From Isoetes taiwanensis (taxonomy: Eukaryota > Streptophyta > Lycopodiopsida > Isoetales > Isoetaceae), in contig JAJEKV010000027.1 in NCBI GenBank assembly GCA_021234155.1, positions 12,926,916-12,990,915 of the forward strand: a stretch of DNA of 64,000 nucleotides, read 5' to 3'. Position numbers and translations under genes: made by a program. Below, in pieces: positions 46,591 to 56,933 of the stretch. Within the stretch, counting starts at the first letter, position 1; every line of letters begins with the position of its first letter. The notes beneath the pieces are model-generated. The model ran no database searches, was not told the DNA's origin, and saw nothing but the letters and a program-made list of their open reading frames with translations.

Positions 46591-49244
46591 TGCTGCCATA
46601 TTTTGGCAACATAGAAGAGCAATGCACACAATTTGCACATCTTTGTCTAACATTTAACTAATGTATGTGTGCAAGAGCTAAAAGTTTGAAGACTCCCATC
46701 TTTGAAGATCACAAGTTGACACCTTTGTTGAAGAACCAAGGGAAGGGCATTCATTGGATATCATACAAGTCTAGCAAGGAGATAAGATTCGAGCAAGTGA
46801 ATTTGAGTTTGGAGTTTGGAAGACCCCTCAAGATTCTTTGGTATGTGGCTAGTTCCAAATCATTTTGTCATGAATTCTATTTCCCAAGGCTTCTTACATG
46901 ATCCTACCACCTTAATCCCATCCATGAACACCATATATGCTTCATAACTCATATCTTCATGCCTCATCATCATTTTCCCTAGCCCAAGTTGGCAAAGAGT
47001 ATTTTTTCTAGTCAAAATACACCATAGCATCACACACCTATCATACATTCACCACCTTTGAAAAAAGCAAAAATCCCACCAAATTTGGATATTTCCATGG
47101 TCTAAGATCATCTTCTCTCTCTAAAAGCTAAGCTAGAAAGAGAAAGTGCACATTTTCTTCAAACAAGTATGGAAGAATAAATTATCTAAATCATTGCATG
47201 AAAGATCTATGGGTATGTGCACTAATGTCAAATTGGTTGCCAAATTGGTTCCCAAATTGTCCATATCATCCTCAAGAATGCCAAATACCATCCACATCAT
47301 CACCTAAGCACATCCATGTCATCATACATGTGTCACCTACCACAAAACTTATTTTTCAAAAATTTTGACCTAAGTAAAGTCATTTTGATACCTTAGGTGA
47401 CATGTCATCATCCCATGGTGCCACATCATCCCCAAAGTGCTTCCACATCATTATACATATGTCATCCACATCATCTCCACTTCATAAAAAAGTTTTGACT
47501 AGGAAAAAGGCATTTTGCCACCTTACTTGACACATCATCACTTTATAATGTCATGTCACCACTCATTGCCAAATCACGCCACCCAATTGCCACATCATCA
47601 AATTTCACTTCCATTTTTAGCTAAAAAATCAAATGCTCTTTTTTGCAAAAAGAAAGAGAATTTTTGAAAAAAACCTCATATTGACCTTCATTTTTCACTT
47701 CTTGGAATTTGTGCCAAATTTGAAAAAACAAATTCCTATCTACACCCCCCTTGGCCTAGTAACTTCCCCATCCAATCATCCCCCTGCCACGTGGTAAACC
47801 CGGGCGTGTGGGGCGGAAACGGGCCGAATCCCACGTGGGCATAGCACGTAAGAATTAATAATTAAGTTTTGTTCTTGCTTATATACCCGAGCTGCCCTTT
47901 CTCAAAATTCCTGTGGGATATTTCGACCAAAGCTTGAAGAACCATAAAAAATAGATTTACGCCAAGATCCGGATTTTCTGATTGATTCAACAGCCTAATC
48001 ATAGCTAATACCTCCCGGATTTGTCTATTTCATGCCAATAAACATGATCAGAAGAAAAAGGCTTGAGCAAATTGAACCAGATTGGCTAAGAACAAGCCGG
48101 AAACAGGGGATAAAGAAAGGGAAATTGTTGTCTCGGATTTTTTTTGCGGGCTTTTGGACGCAAGACCTCTGACTTGATCTTGTGCCCTTGACCTGTGAGC
48201 TTGGGCTTTGATTGCTGAACTTGTACAATGATGTCTTATTGAACGAAAATCCGAACCTTGGTGAAATTATTCCTTGTCATTCCTCCACAAACAATTAAGT
48301 GAAGTAAGTATTTTGAAAAAGAAAAGAAAAGCATGAAGATTACATTGGTATATCTTTATTCTCCTCTCAAAAATTAAGAATAATAGTATTGTTCTTCATT
48401 GCATCTTAGAGTTACATTGTTTAAATCATAAAAGCTAACAAGTGAGTCAAATGCATGCATTGATAACCATAGGCAAAATTATTTACTCTTAAAAAATTCA
48501 TTTAGAGTAGCAAGCTACTGCATCCACAGACCTATTGGAGACTTCTTGAAGTGTTGAGATTAGAAAAAGATTGTGCCAACTCATATTGCAAGGAATTGCT
48601 CACTGTTGTTCTAAGTTTTTTGCAAAAAAGCAGTCCTTTCAGAACATTTGAGCATAACTTATGATAAAGAGCCGCACATACCTTGTGTGCAAACCTGTCA
48701 GAATAGTCAGAAGTTGTCAAAAGCAAGAACAAGTTGCTAGAACTCATTTTACCAAAATTTCTTACTGTTTTTACATTCTAACAGTCTTTGTGAAAAAAAA
48801 TCCGAATTTCTGGGCACTCTAACATTTCTTTTTGCAAAAAAACCTGTTGATCCTTTTGTATAGACTTGTCAGAAATAGAATCGAGAGTCAAAAGTTAAAA
48901 AGGACTCATACTTTTTGATCTGCAAAATTTAGCTTGCTGTCAGGGATATTGACCAAGTTTTGACTTGGTCAGGATTGCAAATATGAGAAAGTTGCATTTG
49001 ACTTTTGGCCACAGATTCTTCGAGTATTAGAGCAACTTTTTGAATTGGAATCATGTCAAAATTCAAGTTTATTTGCAAATGGCATCATTTTTGCTGAGGC
49101 CACCTTTCTCTAGTTTTGGGAATGAAGTGCTAACTCATTGTTTGAGCTTTCTTTTTGCAATTTTCTTGCTCAGAGTGGTTGCCTAAAGCAACCTGAAGGT
49201 TCTAAGCCATTGAGGTTGAAGGCTTGCCAGGAACACCTTCAACA
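46591..49244 (+). mobile_element. Solo LTR, copy B (2.65 kb)
   Basis: Starts TGCTGCCATATTTTGGCAAC and ends ACCTTCAACA, with the 5-bp duplication GATCC on both sides (46,586-46,590 and 49,245-49,249). It is a divergent sibling of copy A at 31,962-34,078, with the same block order and end sequences (GAGTGGTTGCCTAAAGCAAC near the right end). It is longer than copy A mainly in the CATCATCACC-rich middle. There is no internal region. Confidence 0.87.
47787..47885 (+). promoter_or_regulatory. G-box pair and TATA box in solo LTR B
   Basis: CCACGTGG at 47,787-47,794 and CCCACGTGGG at 47,830-47,839, then GCACGTAA near 47,844, sit 40-90 bp upstream of TATATA at 47,880-47,885. G-boxes bind plant bZIP and bHLH factors in light and abscisic acid responses. 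This is probably the LTR's own promoter. Confidence 0.6.
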
Positions 49245-49249
49245 GATCC

Positions 49250-50163
49250 GGCCCCCCTCCCTCCCCCCTCTCGATTCTCCATGGAATCGAATGGGATCAC
49301 TTTGTGGATGGTCGAAATTGGTTGGATGAAAGGAGCAGGTAGCAGCGAAGGAGAAAGCAGGGCGAGCGAAGCAGGGCGAGCGCCCCTACGATAATCCAGT
49401 TCCAACTCGAGCAAAAAATGACTGCGCATAAACCCTTTAACTGCGCAGTTGACTATGGGATCCCGGAGGACGGGATCCTGGAGGAGGGGATTCATTTGGG
49501 TGATCTCGGAGGGCAGGATCAGCCCAAACCATAGTAAAGTTATTTTCAATCCTACTTTAGTGGTGACTCCATTAAATGGATGGGATCTATGGCACAAAGG
49601 GTGACATAGCAAATCAATCTAATGAGCATATGATACCTACTAAAGCAAGGCAAGGAAGAAATGTCTTATTATATTGTAGGAAATAGGAACATGTCGACAA
49701 AGATAAAAGATACTTACAAGTATATCTTTTAATAGTGTCCAGTCAAGGGACAAAACGATGATAGATGCCATGCTTTTGGTAATGTTATATTTGGTGCATC
49801 AAAATGGTGTTGCTCCGGATGTGATGATCTTGACGCCCAAAAAAAAATAAAAATTGTCGCTACCCTATTCCCTAAAAGAGAGGTCCTCCCTCCCCCCTCC
49901 CGTTTTTGTCATATGTGACATACGTCAGATGTTGTAGTTGATCATTGTCGTAACCCCACTTTAGGATACCATATGCGATGTTGGGGCCTGGGATCTCCAA
50001 CTTCAAATCCAACTCTCCGAGATATCATACGCGATACCAAGATCTGGTATCTTGAACCTAAAATCTAGATAACCAAGTTAGTGATCTCAGATGCCAAGAG
50101 CACAATGTGCCATCTCTTGCACTGGGATCCTTTTCCAAATCTCGATCGCCAGGTTCCTCGGCA
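49250..50163. other. Flank between solo LTR B and the 50.1-kb exon
   Basis: GC-richer than its surroundings near 49,240-49,530, with GGGATCC/CGGGATCCTGGAGG repeats. No supported ORF. It may hold the promoter of the exon at 50,164. Confidence 0.4.
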
Positions 50164-50298
50164 ATGGCTTCCTCCGAGACCCTTCATGTTGCGATCCTGG
50201 AGGTCGATGATTCGGCTCGCAAGGCCACTCGATGGCAGCACATTGACTACACTTACAATGTGCAATTTGACACCCCTGAGGGTGTTACGACCAAAAAT
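50164..50298 (+). CDS. Likely first coding exon of an unrecognised gene
   Basis: ATG 50,164 opens exactly 45 codons (MASSETLHVAILEVDDSARK, then ATRWQHIDYTYNVQFDTPEG) ending at a clean donor AAAAAT|GTATGT at 50,298. MASSET is a common plant N-terminus and the composition is protein-like. I do not recognise the family. The next exon is not found before the LTR at 50,609, so the gene is probably interrupted by that insertion or is a relic. Confidence 0.45.
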
Positions 50299-50608
50299 GT
50301 ATGTCAAAGAGAACTTCCATAAAGAGTTATGCCATATATTAAATTTTCTCCGAATTCAATTTTATCATTTAGCATAACGTATTTCCTGAATTAGATCAGA
50401 ATCCCCTTCCCTCTCATTGGTTTTCCCTCAATCGGATTCACCTTTGCCTACATTCAATTTTTCTTTGTCCATGATTTCCATGTACAATAGCTACAACGAA
50501 TTTCTTTAGTAAAGACCTTCTAACCACATGCAAAAAAATGAGTCGGATTTGGTCAAAGAGTAGAATTGCCATTTTTGCCAGGTTATTGCCCTATATTTTA
50601 GATTTTAC

Positions 50609-52254
50609 TGTGACGTCCCCTACTCGTATACGGTGAGCTCACCGTATACAAACAGGAGTTCTTCCCCCATACCAGCTCCATGCCGATACAGGGCCCTTCA
50701 CATAACACTGCAACCGTGATGGCTTCAGTGGGAAGAGTGAAGGGGTCATTGTACCCCGTCTCCCTCAGGGCCTACCTAGCTGCGGAAGCGTAAACATACA
50801 TGTCAGTAGCACATACATCAACATCATGTGACCATCACGAAGGATGGTCCTCCACATCTCTGCATAGACAAAGATCAGCACATCACATAGGGAATCCTAC
50901 CCAAGGCTCAGACTCAAGGGGATGACTGACGGCTTGGGTCTCGAGTTCATTGCGCATGTAATTCATGCCAATAGATTTGGCTGGCATATGAACATGGCTT
51001 AGGGTTGTCCACTCCATCCGCCCCTCCCGTGCACACTTTGCGAGTGGTGCGAAAAAAGTGTCGGGACATTTGTAGCCTCACGGATGCATAGCCAAAAGGG
51101 CTACTCCTGGGCTCATCCTCCCAGTTCCGATGGGGCAGGTAGGGATCACTCCCTCCAGAGATCTACATGCTGACTCAAGGTGACTAGAGGGCCCTTTGCC
51201 CAGATTCGTGAACCCTTTGGAAAGTGAACACCACTGCGGGTGTCGAGCCCATGCCTTGCCCATGCCGCGCAGTGGCAAGCCATTGGACCTAGTCACAATG
51301 ATCCCCGGTAGGCTTTACACACCAGAGGGACCGTTCAAGAGTCAGGACATGAACCTCCTTCTCAGCCAGTCTGGCCCCTTCACCCACATCCCGGTGTGGC
51401 TCTTGTGCACAGGCCGAATCTACAGTGTGCTAGAGAGGTTACTCTAGGAGCATCAACTACAAAGCTTCAGGTCTCTACCCCCCTTCCCAATACAAGGAGT
51501 TCATAGAGATACACCATCCATATACTTCACAGAGAACTAAAGAACTAGATCTAATCTACAACATAGAGTTGGGTTCTTTAGTTAGAATCTACTATCTAGA
51601 GATCTAGAGGGCTGCTATGGGCAATTTAATAGGCTAAACCTACTGATTCTATGACTAAAATAGGGTTTAGACTATCTAATTGGCCAATTACCTGGTCCTT
51701 GAGGGGCTCCTCCTGACCTGAGCTCGACCATCCTGCTGAAACGCTCGAATCAAGGGAAACTAAGGATGCAATTCTCCCAGGCAGAGTCTGGGAGGCGGTT
51801 AAAACAGAGTTCTAAAGCCCTAGAATCGAAAATGGGCTAGTTAGGGTTTCCTACCCTATATAGACAAGGGGGTTGGCTAGGGTTTCCAATTATCCCCTTT
51901 TGGCATGTGGGATAATTGGAAATGGGCCCACTTGCCTTTAAGGGCTAGGTGGCCAAATGTGCCCACATGGAAATGTGTGCCCACATTAATGTGTACATTG
52001 GAAAATGTGCACATTAATGGCACCTATGGGTGTGGCCCACTTGGCATGAAGTGTCCACATGGAAATGTGTGCCCACATTAATGTGTACATTGGAAAATGT
52101 GCACATTAATAGTTGCACATATTTCTGGTAAGTTGCCCCCTAGGGCTACCCACCTGGCTACACGCTTAGCGTACCGTCGGCCGGTGGGGTAATGCGGCGT
52201 GACGCAGGAGGCGATGCGGTATACGCCCCGGGGCTTTATCTTTGGAACGTCACA
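50609..52254 (-). mobile_element. LTR of another minus-strand relative of the 14-kb element
   Basis: The 1,646-bp LTR reads TGTGACGTCC at the left edge and GGAACGTCACA at the right edge. To its right TTCTCCCCACCTT (52,255 on) is the complement of a polypurine tract, so this is the 3' LTR of a minus-strand element. It shares GTCTCTACCCCCCTT and CTCTTGTGCACAGGCC with the LTR at 36,237. Internal tandem repeats occur at 51,955-52,110 (ATGTGTGCCCACATTAATGTG units). Confidence 0.87.
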
Positions 52255-52775
52255 TTCTCCCCACCTTGAAATGATGCTGTCCGCAGCATCGTGGGTCTCC
52301 CCACCTTGGGATCATCCTAACCTGCAATCAACCTGATACATACGATAACTACTATAGTCCTTACACATTTATTAAGATTACCTTAAGGTAATATTTTTAT
52401 GACATTATCACATCATTATATTATGAAATAACTTATCAATTCACAACATCACTAAAACAGGTTACTCAATAATCCACTTAATATGACAATTAAGTTTATC
52501 AAAATTAAAATTAACGTCCGAGGTACTCTTCATTCCTTGCAACACATTCCAACAAAATTTGTGTTGCAAGTCTTCGTAGCTCGACCTCCTTGCCCTCCGG
52601 AGCGCTCTATTGGCCTGCAGGTCGACACTACGTTAGTACCATTTAATTATTAATAAAATTTTGGTTATATGGTGACCACCCCACCTATCTACATGGATGC
52701 ATGGCTAATCTCCCGGCGTAGGAAGAGGGTGAATCTTCCATTATGGCCGCGGAGACAGCGCCTATATGCCTATAT
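52255..52775 (-). mobile_element. 3' interior stub of the minus-strand element
   Basis: About 520 bp of non-coding retrotransposon DNA next to the purine tract, then interrupted by the CACTA-type sequence at 52,776. No pol sequence is visible. Confidence 0.55.
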
Positions 52776-53165
52776 CACTACAAAAAAGTTGCCCTGTTAC
52801 GACGTCTATTACGACGTCCAGACGTCGATGAATGACGCCAAAAAGTCGATGAACGACGCCTATAACGACGTCTGCACGTCGTTTTACGACGCGGACGCGT
52901 CGCTATACGCGTCGCAACGGCGTCGTCTTAAAGCGACGACGTGGCGTCGTTCAACGACGCCGTACACACGCATTCGCCACCTTGGCGGGCGGCCCGGCGT
53001 GGCGTCGGCAGCGGAGTTCGCCGGCGTGGCGATACGTGTTTGGCGTCGTTTAACGGCGTTCGTACCGCGTGGCGCCCACGCCGCGCGGCGGCGGCGCGGC
53101 GTTACCCGGGCCCGTTGTCGCGGCGTGGCGACCGCGTAAACAACGTCGTTTAACGGCGGCGTGCG
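52776..53165 (+). mobile_element. CACTA-type terminus with ACGACG/CGTCGT subterminal repeats
   Basis: CACTACAAAAAAG at 52,776 is a canonical CACTA end. From about 52,798 to 53,165 the DNA is GC- and CpG-dense and made of short motifs in both orientations: ACGACGTC, GACGTCG, AACGACGCC and CGTCGTTTAACGGCG (near 53,043 and 53,145). This fits a transposase-binding subterminal array. The open frames across it are Arg/Ala-rich repeat by-products. The other end is not found in the window, and the array stops at a T22 tract. Confidence 0.65.
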
Positions 53166-53187
53166 TTTTTTTTTTTTTTTTTTTTTT
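53166..53187 (+). repeat. T22 tract at left edge of tandem array
   Basis: A run of 22 T directly precedes the first base of unit 1. In units 2 and 3 the same place has GATTTTTTTATATGAAT, so the junction lies at a pre-existing T run. Confidence 0.9.
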
Positions 53188-54080
53188 GTGGACTAATAGG
53201 ATGCTTAATTTTCAAAAAATGCCCCATATGGTGCTTCTTAACATCGACGTATCTTACACACATATAATTTGCCATAGGTTTTCTATTGTGATCTTTGACT
53301 AATTGGCTTCTTGAACCCATCTGAGCATGTCCCAAACTAACTTCCTATCTAAATTTCTATGACGTATCTCCTAGGCAACTAATTGTGTAGTAATAAAAAC
53401 CATGGATGACTTGTGATACTTAACGATTAGGGCTTCTCCACTAACCAGCTGGATTCAGGTAGCATACGAACTGCCCAGACACCAAAGAATGCAGATTGGA
53501 TGGCCGCATGCAATCTTCTCTTATTACATAAGGATATGGATCTATTTTTCATCTAAACCCTATGAAAGATGCGAGCAGGCAAAATGCTTCTTGGACGGAT
53601 ATATGATGGCTTCAGAAATGCCTCGGATGGTTGATGGCTTCAGAAATGCCTGCTTCCCATTGCCCATAAAAGGTTTCTACCCATTTCGGCTTACTCCCCT
53701 TTGTATGAGTTTATAGTCTGCCCTATGGAATCTATGTTGCATCTGGCAGCATAAAATTGGATCTGCACAAGATAGCACAAGATAGCTCCCACAGAATTTA
53801 CAAGATATTGTTCCAAAGATATATTAGTTGCATATGGTAACAATAGATTTAGTCTAAAGTGTAAATCGCCAACTTAACTCCTCTTTGTCCAACTGTGTTA
53901 AGCCGGACATTCTAGATTATTGCTCTATCTATGTGTTTAGATTCCAAATGTTTCTATAGTTCTAATTTTGTATGGGTAGTTCTCCTTGAGTTGTTAACTT
54001 GACATTTGTTTTTTTAAAAAATGCCATTGGTCTTATTTTTATTGATTTTCTTAAAAGTCCTTTTTGGTTCGTAGAGCAAT

Positions 54081-54100
54081 AAACCCTAAGTTTAGGGTTT
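54081..54100. promoter_or_regulatory. Palindromic telo-box pair (unit 1)
   Basis: AAACCCTAAGTTTAGGGTTT is two plant telo-box cores (AAACCCTA) facing each other, 31 bp upstream of the candidate ATG at 54,131. Telo-boxes lie near start sites of many plant ribosomal-protein and cell-cycle genes. It is repeated at 57,827-57,846 and 61,579-61,598. Confidence 0.7.
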
Positions 54101-54130
54101 TCGGCTTAACCTAACTTCTCACTCTGCCTG

Positions 54131-56768
54131 ATGGATGCCGATGTCTTCTTATCGAAACGATTCGATTCATCTTTAACTGGCAATGCTATTGATGGTGGTT
54201 CAACGGATGGATGCTGCCTCGAAGTGTCCCTGCTTCTCACAACTTATATTTAAGCTTTATGTGCTTTTCATCTTAGTCCCCTGCTTCAGATCTGAAATCG
54301 ATCCGCCCTATCGGATTGATTGAACGGATGGTTCAACGGATGGATGCTGCCTCTGGTATCAATAGCCTCTTAGCTACAATTGAACCTGCTCAAATCGACC
54401 TACAACTTGGAATCGCCAATGTTTCTCAGGTTTTCCATTTTGTTTTATTTTCTTAACCATGTGTGGAAACCTCCAATTTCAGGCTGCTGTACTGTGTCTT
54501 TAACCCATTCTTGTTCCATTAATTTAAGTTTCTAAGTGACCTACAGTGTATAAATGATTGATTTGCTTATAGATTAGTAATAAATCTCCTACATCTGGTA
54601 CTGTAATCTGTAGGTTCTAAATTGGCAAACATATTTGTTGAGAATATGATAGGCTATGATTATCTCAGTCGTATGCAGATAGATACATCTGGTTACTATT
54701 TAATAACACATATGGTTCTCGGGCTTAATTTTCTACCTCCTGCCTTTAGTCATTCATCTATCTGGTAACATGATTTCTGCATAACAGAGGCCTTGCTGAC
54801 TATGGCACTGACATAACATTGATTGAGGGGGGATATGAGGTATTGAATAGTGGATATGATGAGTGGATTGATATTGATATATGCAGCTCATTCGTTGCAG
54901 CGATTTACACAATTAGTAGGCTCCTGTTTATACAATTAATAAGCCTTGTGCAGACTATGGGGCTATTAACAATGTTTTTGTAATGCTAGCTGCTAGCTAT
55001 GATTATCTTAGGGCAGAGATAGACCTGGAATTTCACTTAGGAGGTTAACTTGCAGATTATATGATGGTTCTTTTACTGATATGGATTAAAGGCTGGCCGA
55101 CTTATGCCAACTCAACAAGACATGCTGCTTTTTCCATTTGATCTTGATTTTTCCAAAGTGAATGTTTTCATTTATTGAGCTGCAAGGGTAGTTATCTATC
55201 GTTCTTATGTTAACTGCTTACTTTCTAGCCTTATGAGCCTGCTGCTGTCTGTTCGTGGACAGATTCACTTGAACATGATTTATATGGTGAATGTAAGATA
55301 ACTCACGGAAATGTGGTTTGTCTTTCCTTGAGATAGGCCCTAGCGTTATTTGGTGCCCCATAATGGGATAGATCTTATTGCCTACTGTTTATTAATGTTC
55401 TTATATTTGTACATTGCTTAAAATATGTTGAAAGGCGTTAAGCCGGATAGGTTCTTTGCTTACCTGTTTGTCCTTTTAAGATTACCCTTCTTAGGCTAAT
55501 TCTTGAATGGTTGACATGCAGGTAACCGAACTTATCCCTGCATATGGTGATGTTATGGTTTGAAATTGAGCAAAGTTATTGTTCATGCTGCGAGACTATA
55601 ATTGGTGAAATCTGAAAACACTTTGTACTTTGGTCAACTTATGAGGCCAGTATTTCTATTTTGGATATTTGGATATTTATAGCTATATTGAGCAAGTTTA
55701 AAGCTTTTTCACTTTTAGCTAAAATGTCTTTAGCAAAAGGTTGTACTTGAAAACAATGATTTCTGTTCATATTATTGATGTTGCTTATTTTTGCAATATG
55801 TCAGAAAATCTTGGTTGTCTATGATGAAATAAGTGTCTTATTGTTGCTGTTTTAAAGCATTTGCTATTAGACATATAAAAAGAACGTTCTTGTGTATATA
55901 TCATGGTATCTTGAGTAATATTGTAGCTCTGTTCGAGGCCTATGATATGATATACACCTAGTCATATCTAGGACTGCAATTGAAAGGCTATTAGATCCAA
56001 ACGGGCTACTAGGCTTAAGTCTGTTTATGTCTTTAGGCTTGTCTTAAAGCAAACAGACCAAAAGGTTTTTTAATGTTACCCCAGTTTCTAGGTATAACCT
56101 AGGACCTTGGATTGAGCTTAGGTGTTTCTGACTTATTTGTTATGTTTACAGAAAAATGATGATACTTTTGATAATGAGGATGGAGGAATTGGCAACATAT
56201 GGATTAAGGAATTGATAGCCCTAAAGTGTGAGGTACTTTGGTTTTTAATCGATGATCTTCCTTGTTCTTTGAAATTCTTTCTTAAATTATTTATGATTTC
56301 TATGGTTCATTGATTGGTCTCTTTTATTCTTATGTATAACTTATTCTATAAATAAGTGAATTCATAAATTACCGATCTACCAAAGGTTTTATGAGAATTC
56401 TCCTTTGGTAGGAGGTTAGCTACAAAAGAATTCTTACACTCAAATGACATTGCTTTTGCCAAACAATGTCACTTTTCTATCATTTGGCAACATTCTGATG
56501 TATCATTAACCTATTGGATGCAAACCACATGGTCAAGCATGCAAAGTTATCACTTTCTAGATTTTTCGATATGTTTTTGCTCATTCTAGTTCTGTAGCAG
56601 CTTCAAGAGACGTCCTAAAGTTGATCAATGCTTTCAGCAATATTGGGTTCTGTAGAAGGGACAATATCAAAATTACTCTAAATACTTTGAAGCGTAACAA
56701 TCTTATGGGTCTTCCATTTGACATTGAAGACATTACGAGGATTCTAAAAAATGTACTGTAAGTCTTAT
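54131..56768 (+). CDS. 5' exons of an unrecognised plant gene, carried by unit 1
   Basis: ATG 54,131 begins MDADVFLSKRFDSSLTGNAI. Further segments bounded by AG and GT: 54,290-54,429 (LIERMVQRMDAASGINSLLA, AQIDLQLGIANVSQ); 54,788-54,839 (GLADYGTDITLIEGGYE); 55,229-55,292 (PYEPAAVCSWTDSLEHDLYG); 55,522-55,557 (VTELIPAYGDVM); 56,152-56,232 (DDTFDNEDGGIGNIWIKELI); and a piece from about 56,595 to 56,767 (DVLKLINAFSNIGFCRRDNI, MGLPFDIEDITRILKNV) ending at a CTGTAAGT donor. I do not recognise the family. The unit ends 170 bp later, so downstream exons are absent and each copy can encode only a truncated product. Exon linkage is inferred from splice signals and was not checked against RNA. Confidence 0.5.
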
Positions 56769-56933
56769 TTGCTGCTTATCTGCATATCTCTAGGGTAGAA
56801 TGATATGGGTTGGGTAGGTCCCTGTGTTGCAACAGGGCCCTACCCTCCCTGTTGCAACTTTCTTAAGTCAATTCTATTGACTGAATGGGGATCTCCCTAC
56901 CTGAGGTAGGAGGTAGGATTTTTTTATATGAAT

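Larger units (their letters stand above)
53188..56933 (+). repeat. Tandem array, unit 1 (3,746 bp)
   Basis: The unit starts GTGGACTAATAGGATGC and ends before the same words at 56,934. It is nearly identical to units 2 and 3 along its whole length, introns and spacers included, so it arose by genomic duplication and not through RNA. It contains the exon-like segments described separately, and near its end hairpin-prone CCCTGTGTTGCAACAGGG and CTACCTGAGGTAGGAGG. Confidence 0.95.

Noticed and set aside
52669-53302. Arg/Ala-rich frames of up to 156 codons
   Set aside because: Produced by the GC-rich CACTA subterminal repeats and running into the T tract; codon content mirrors the repeat.
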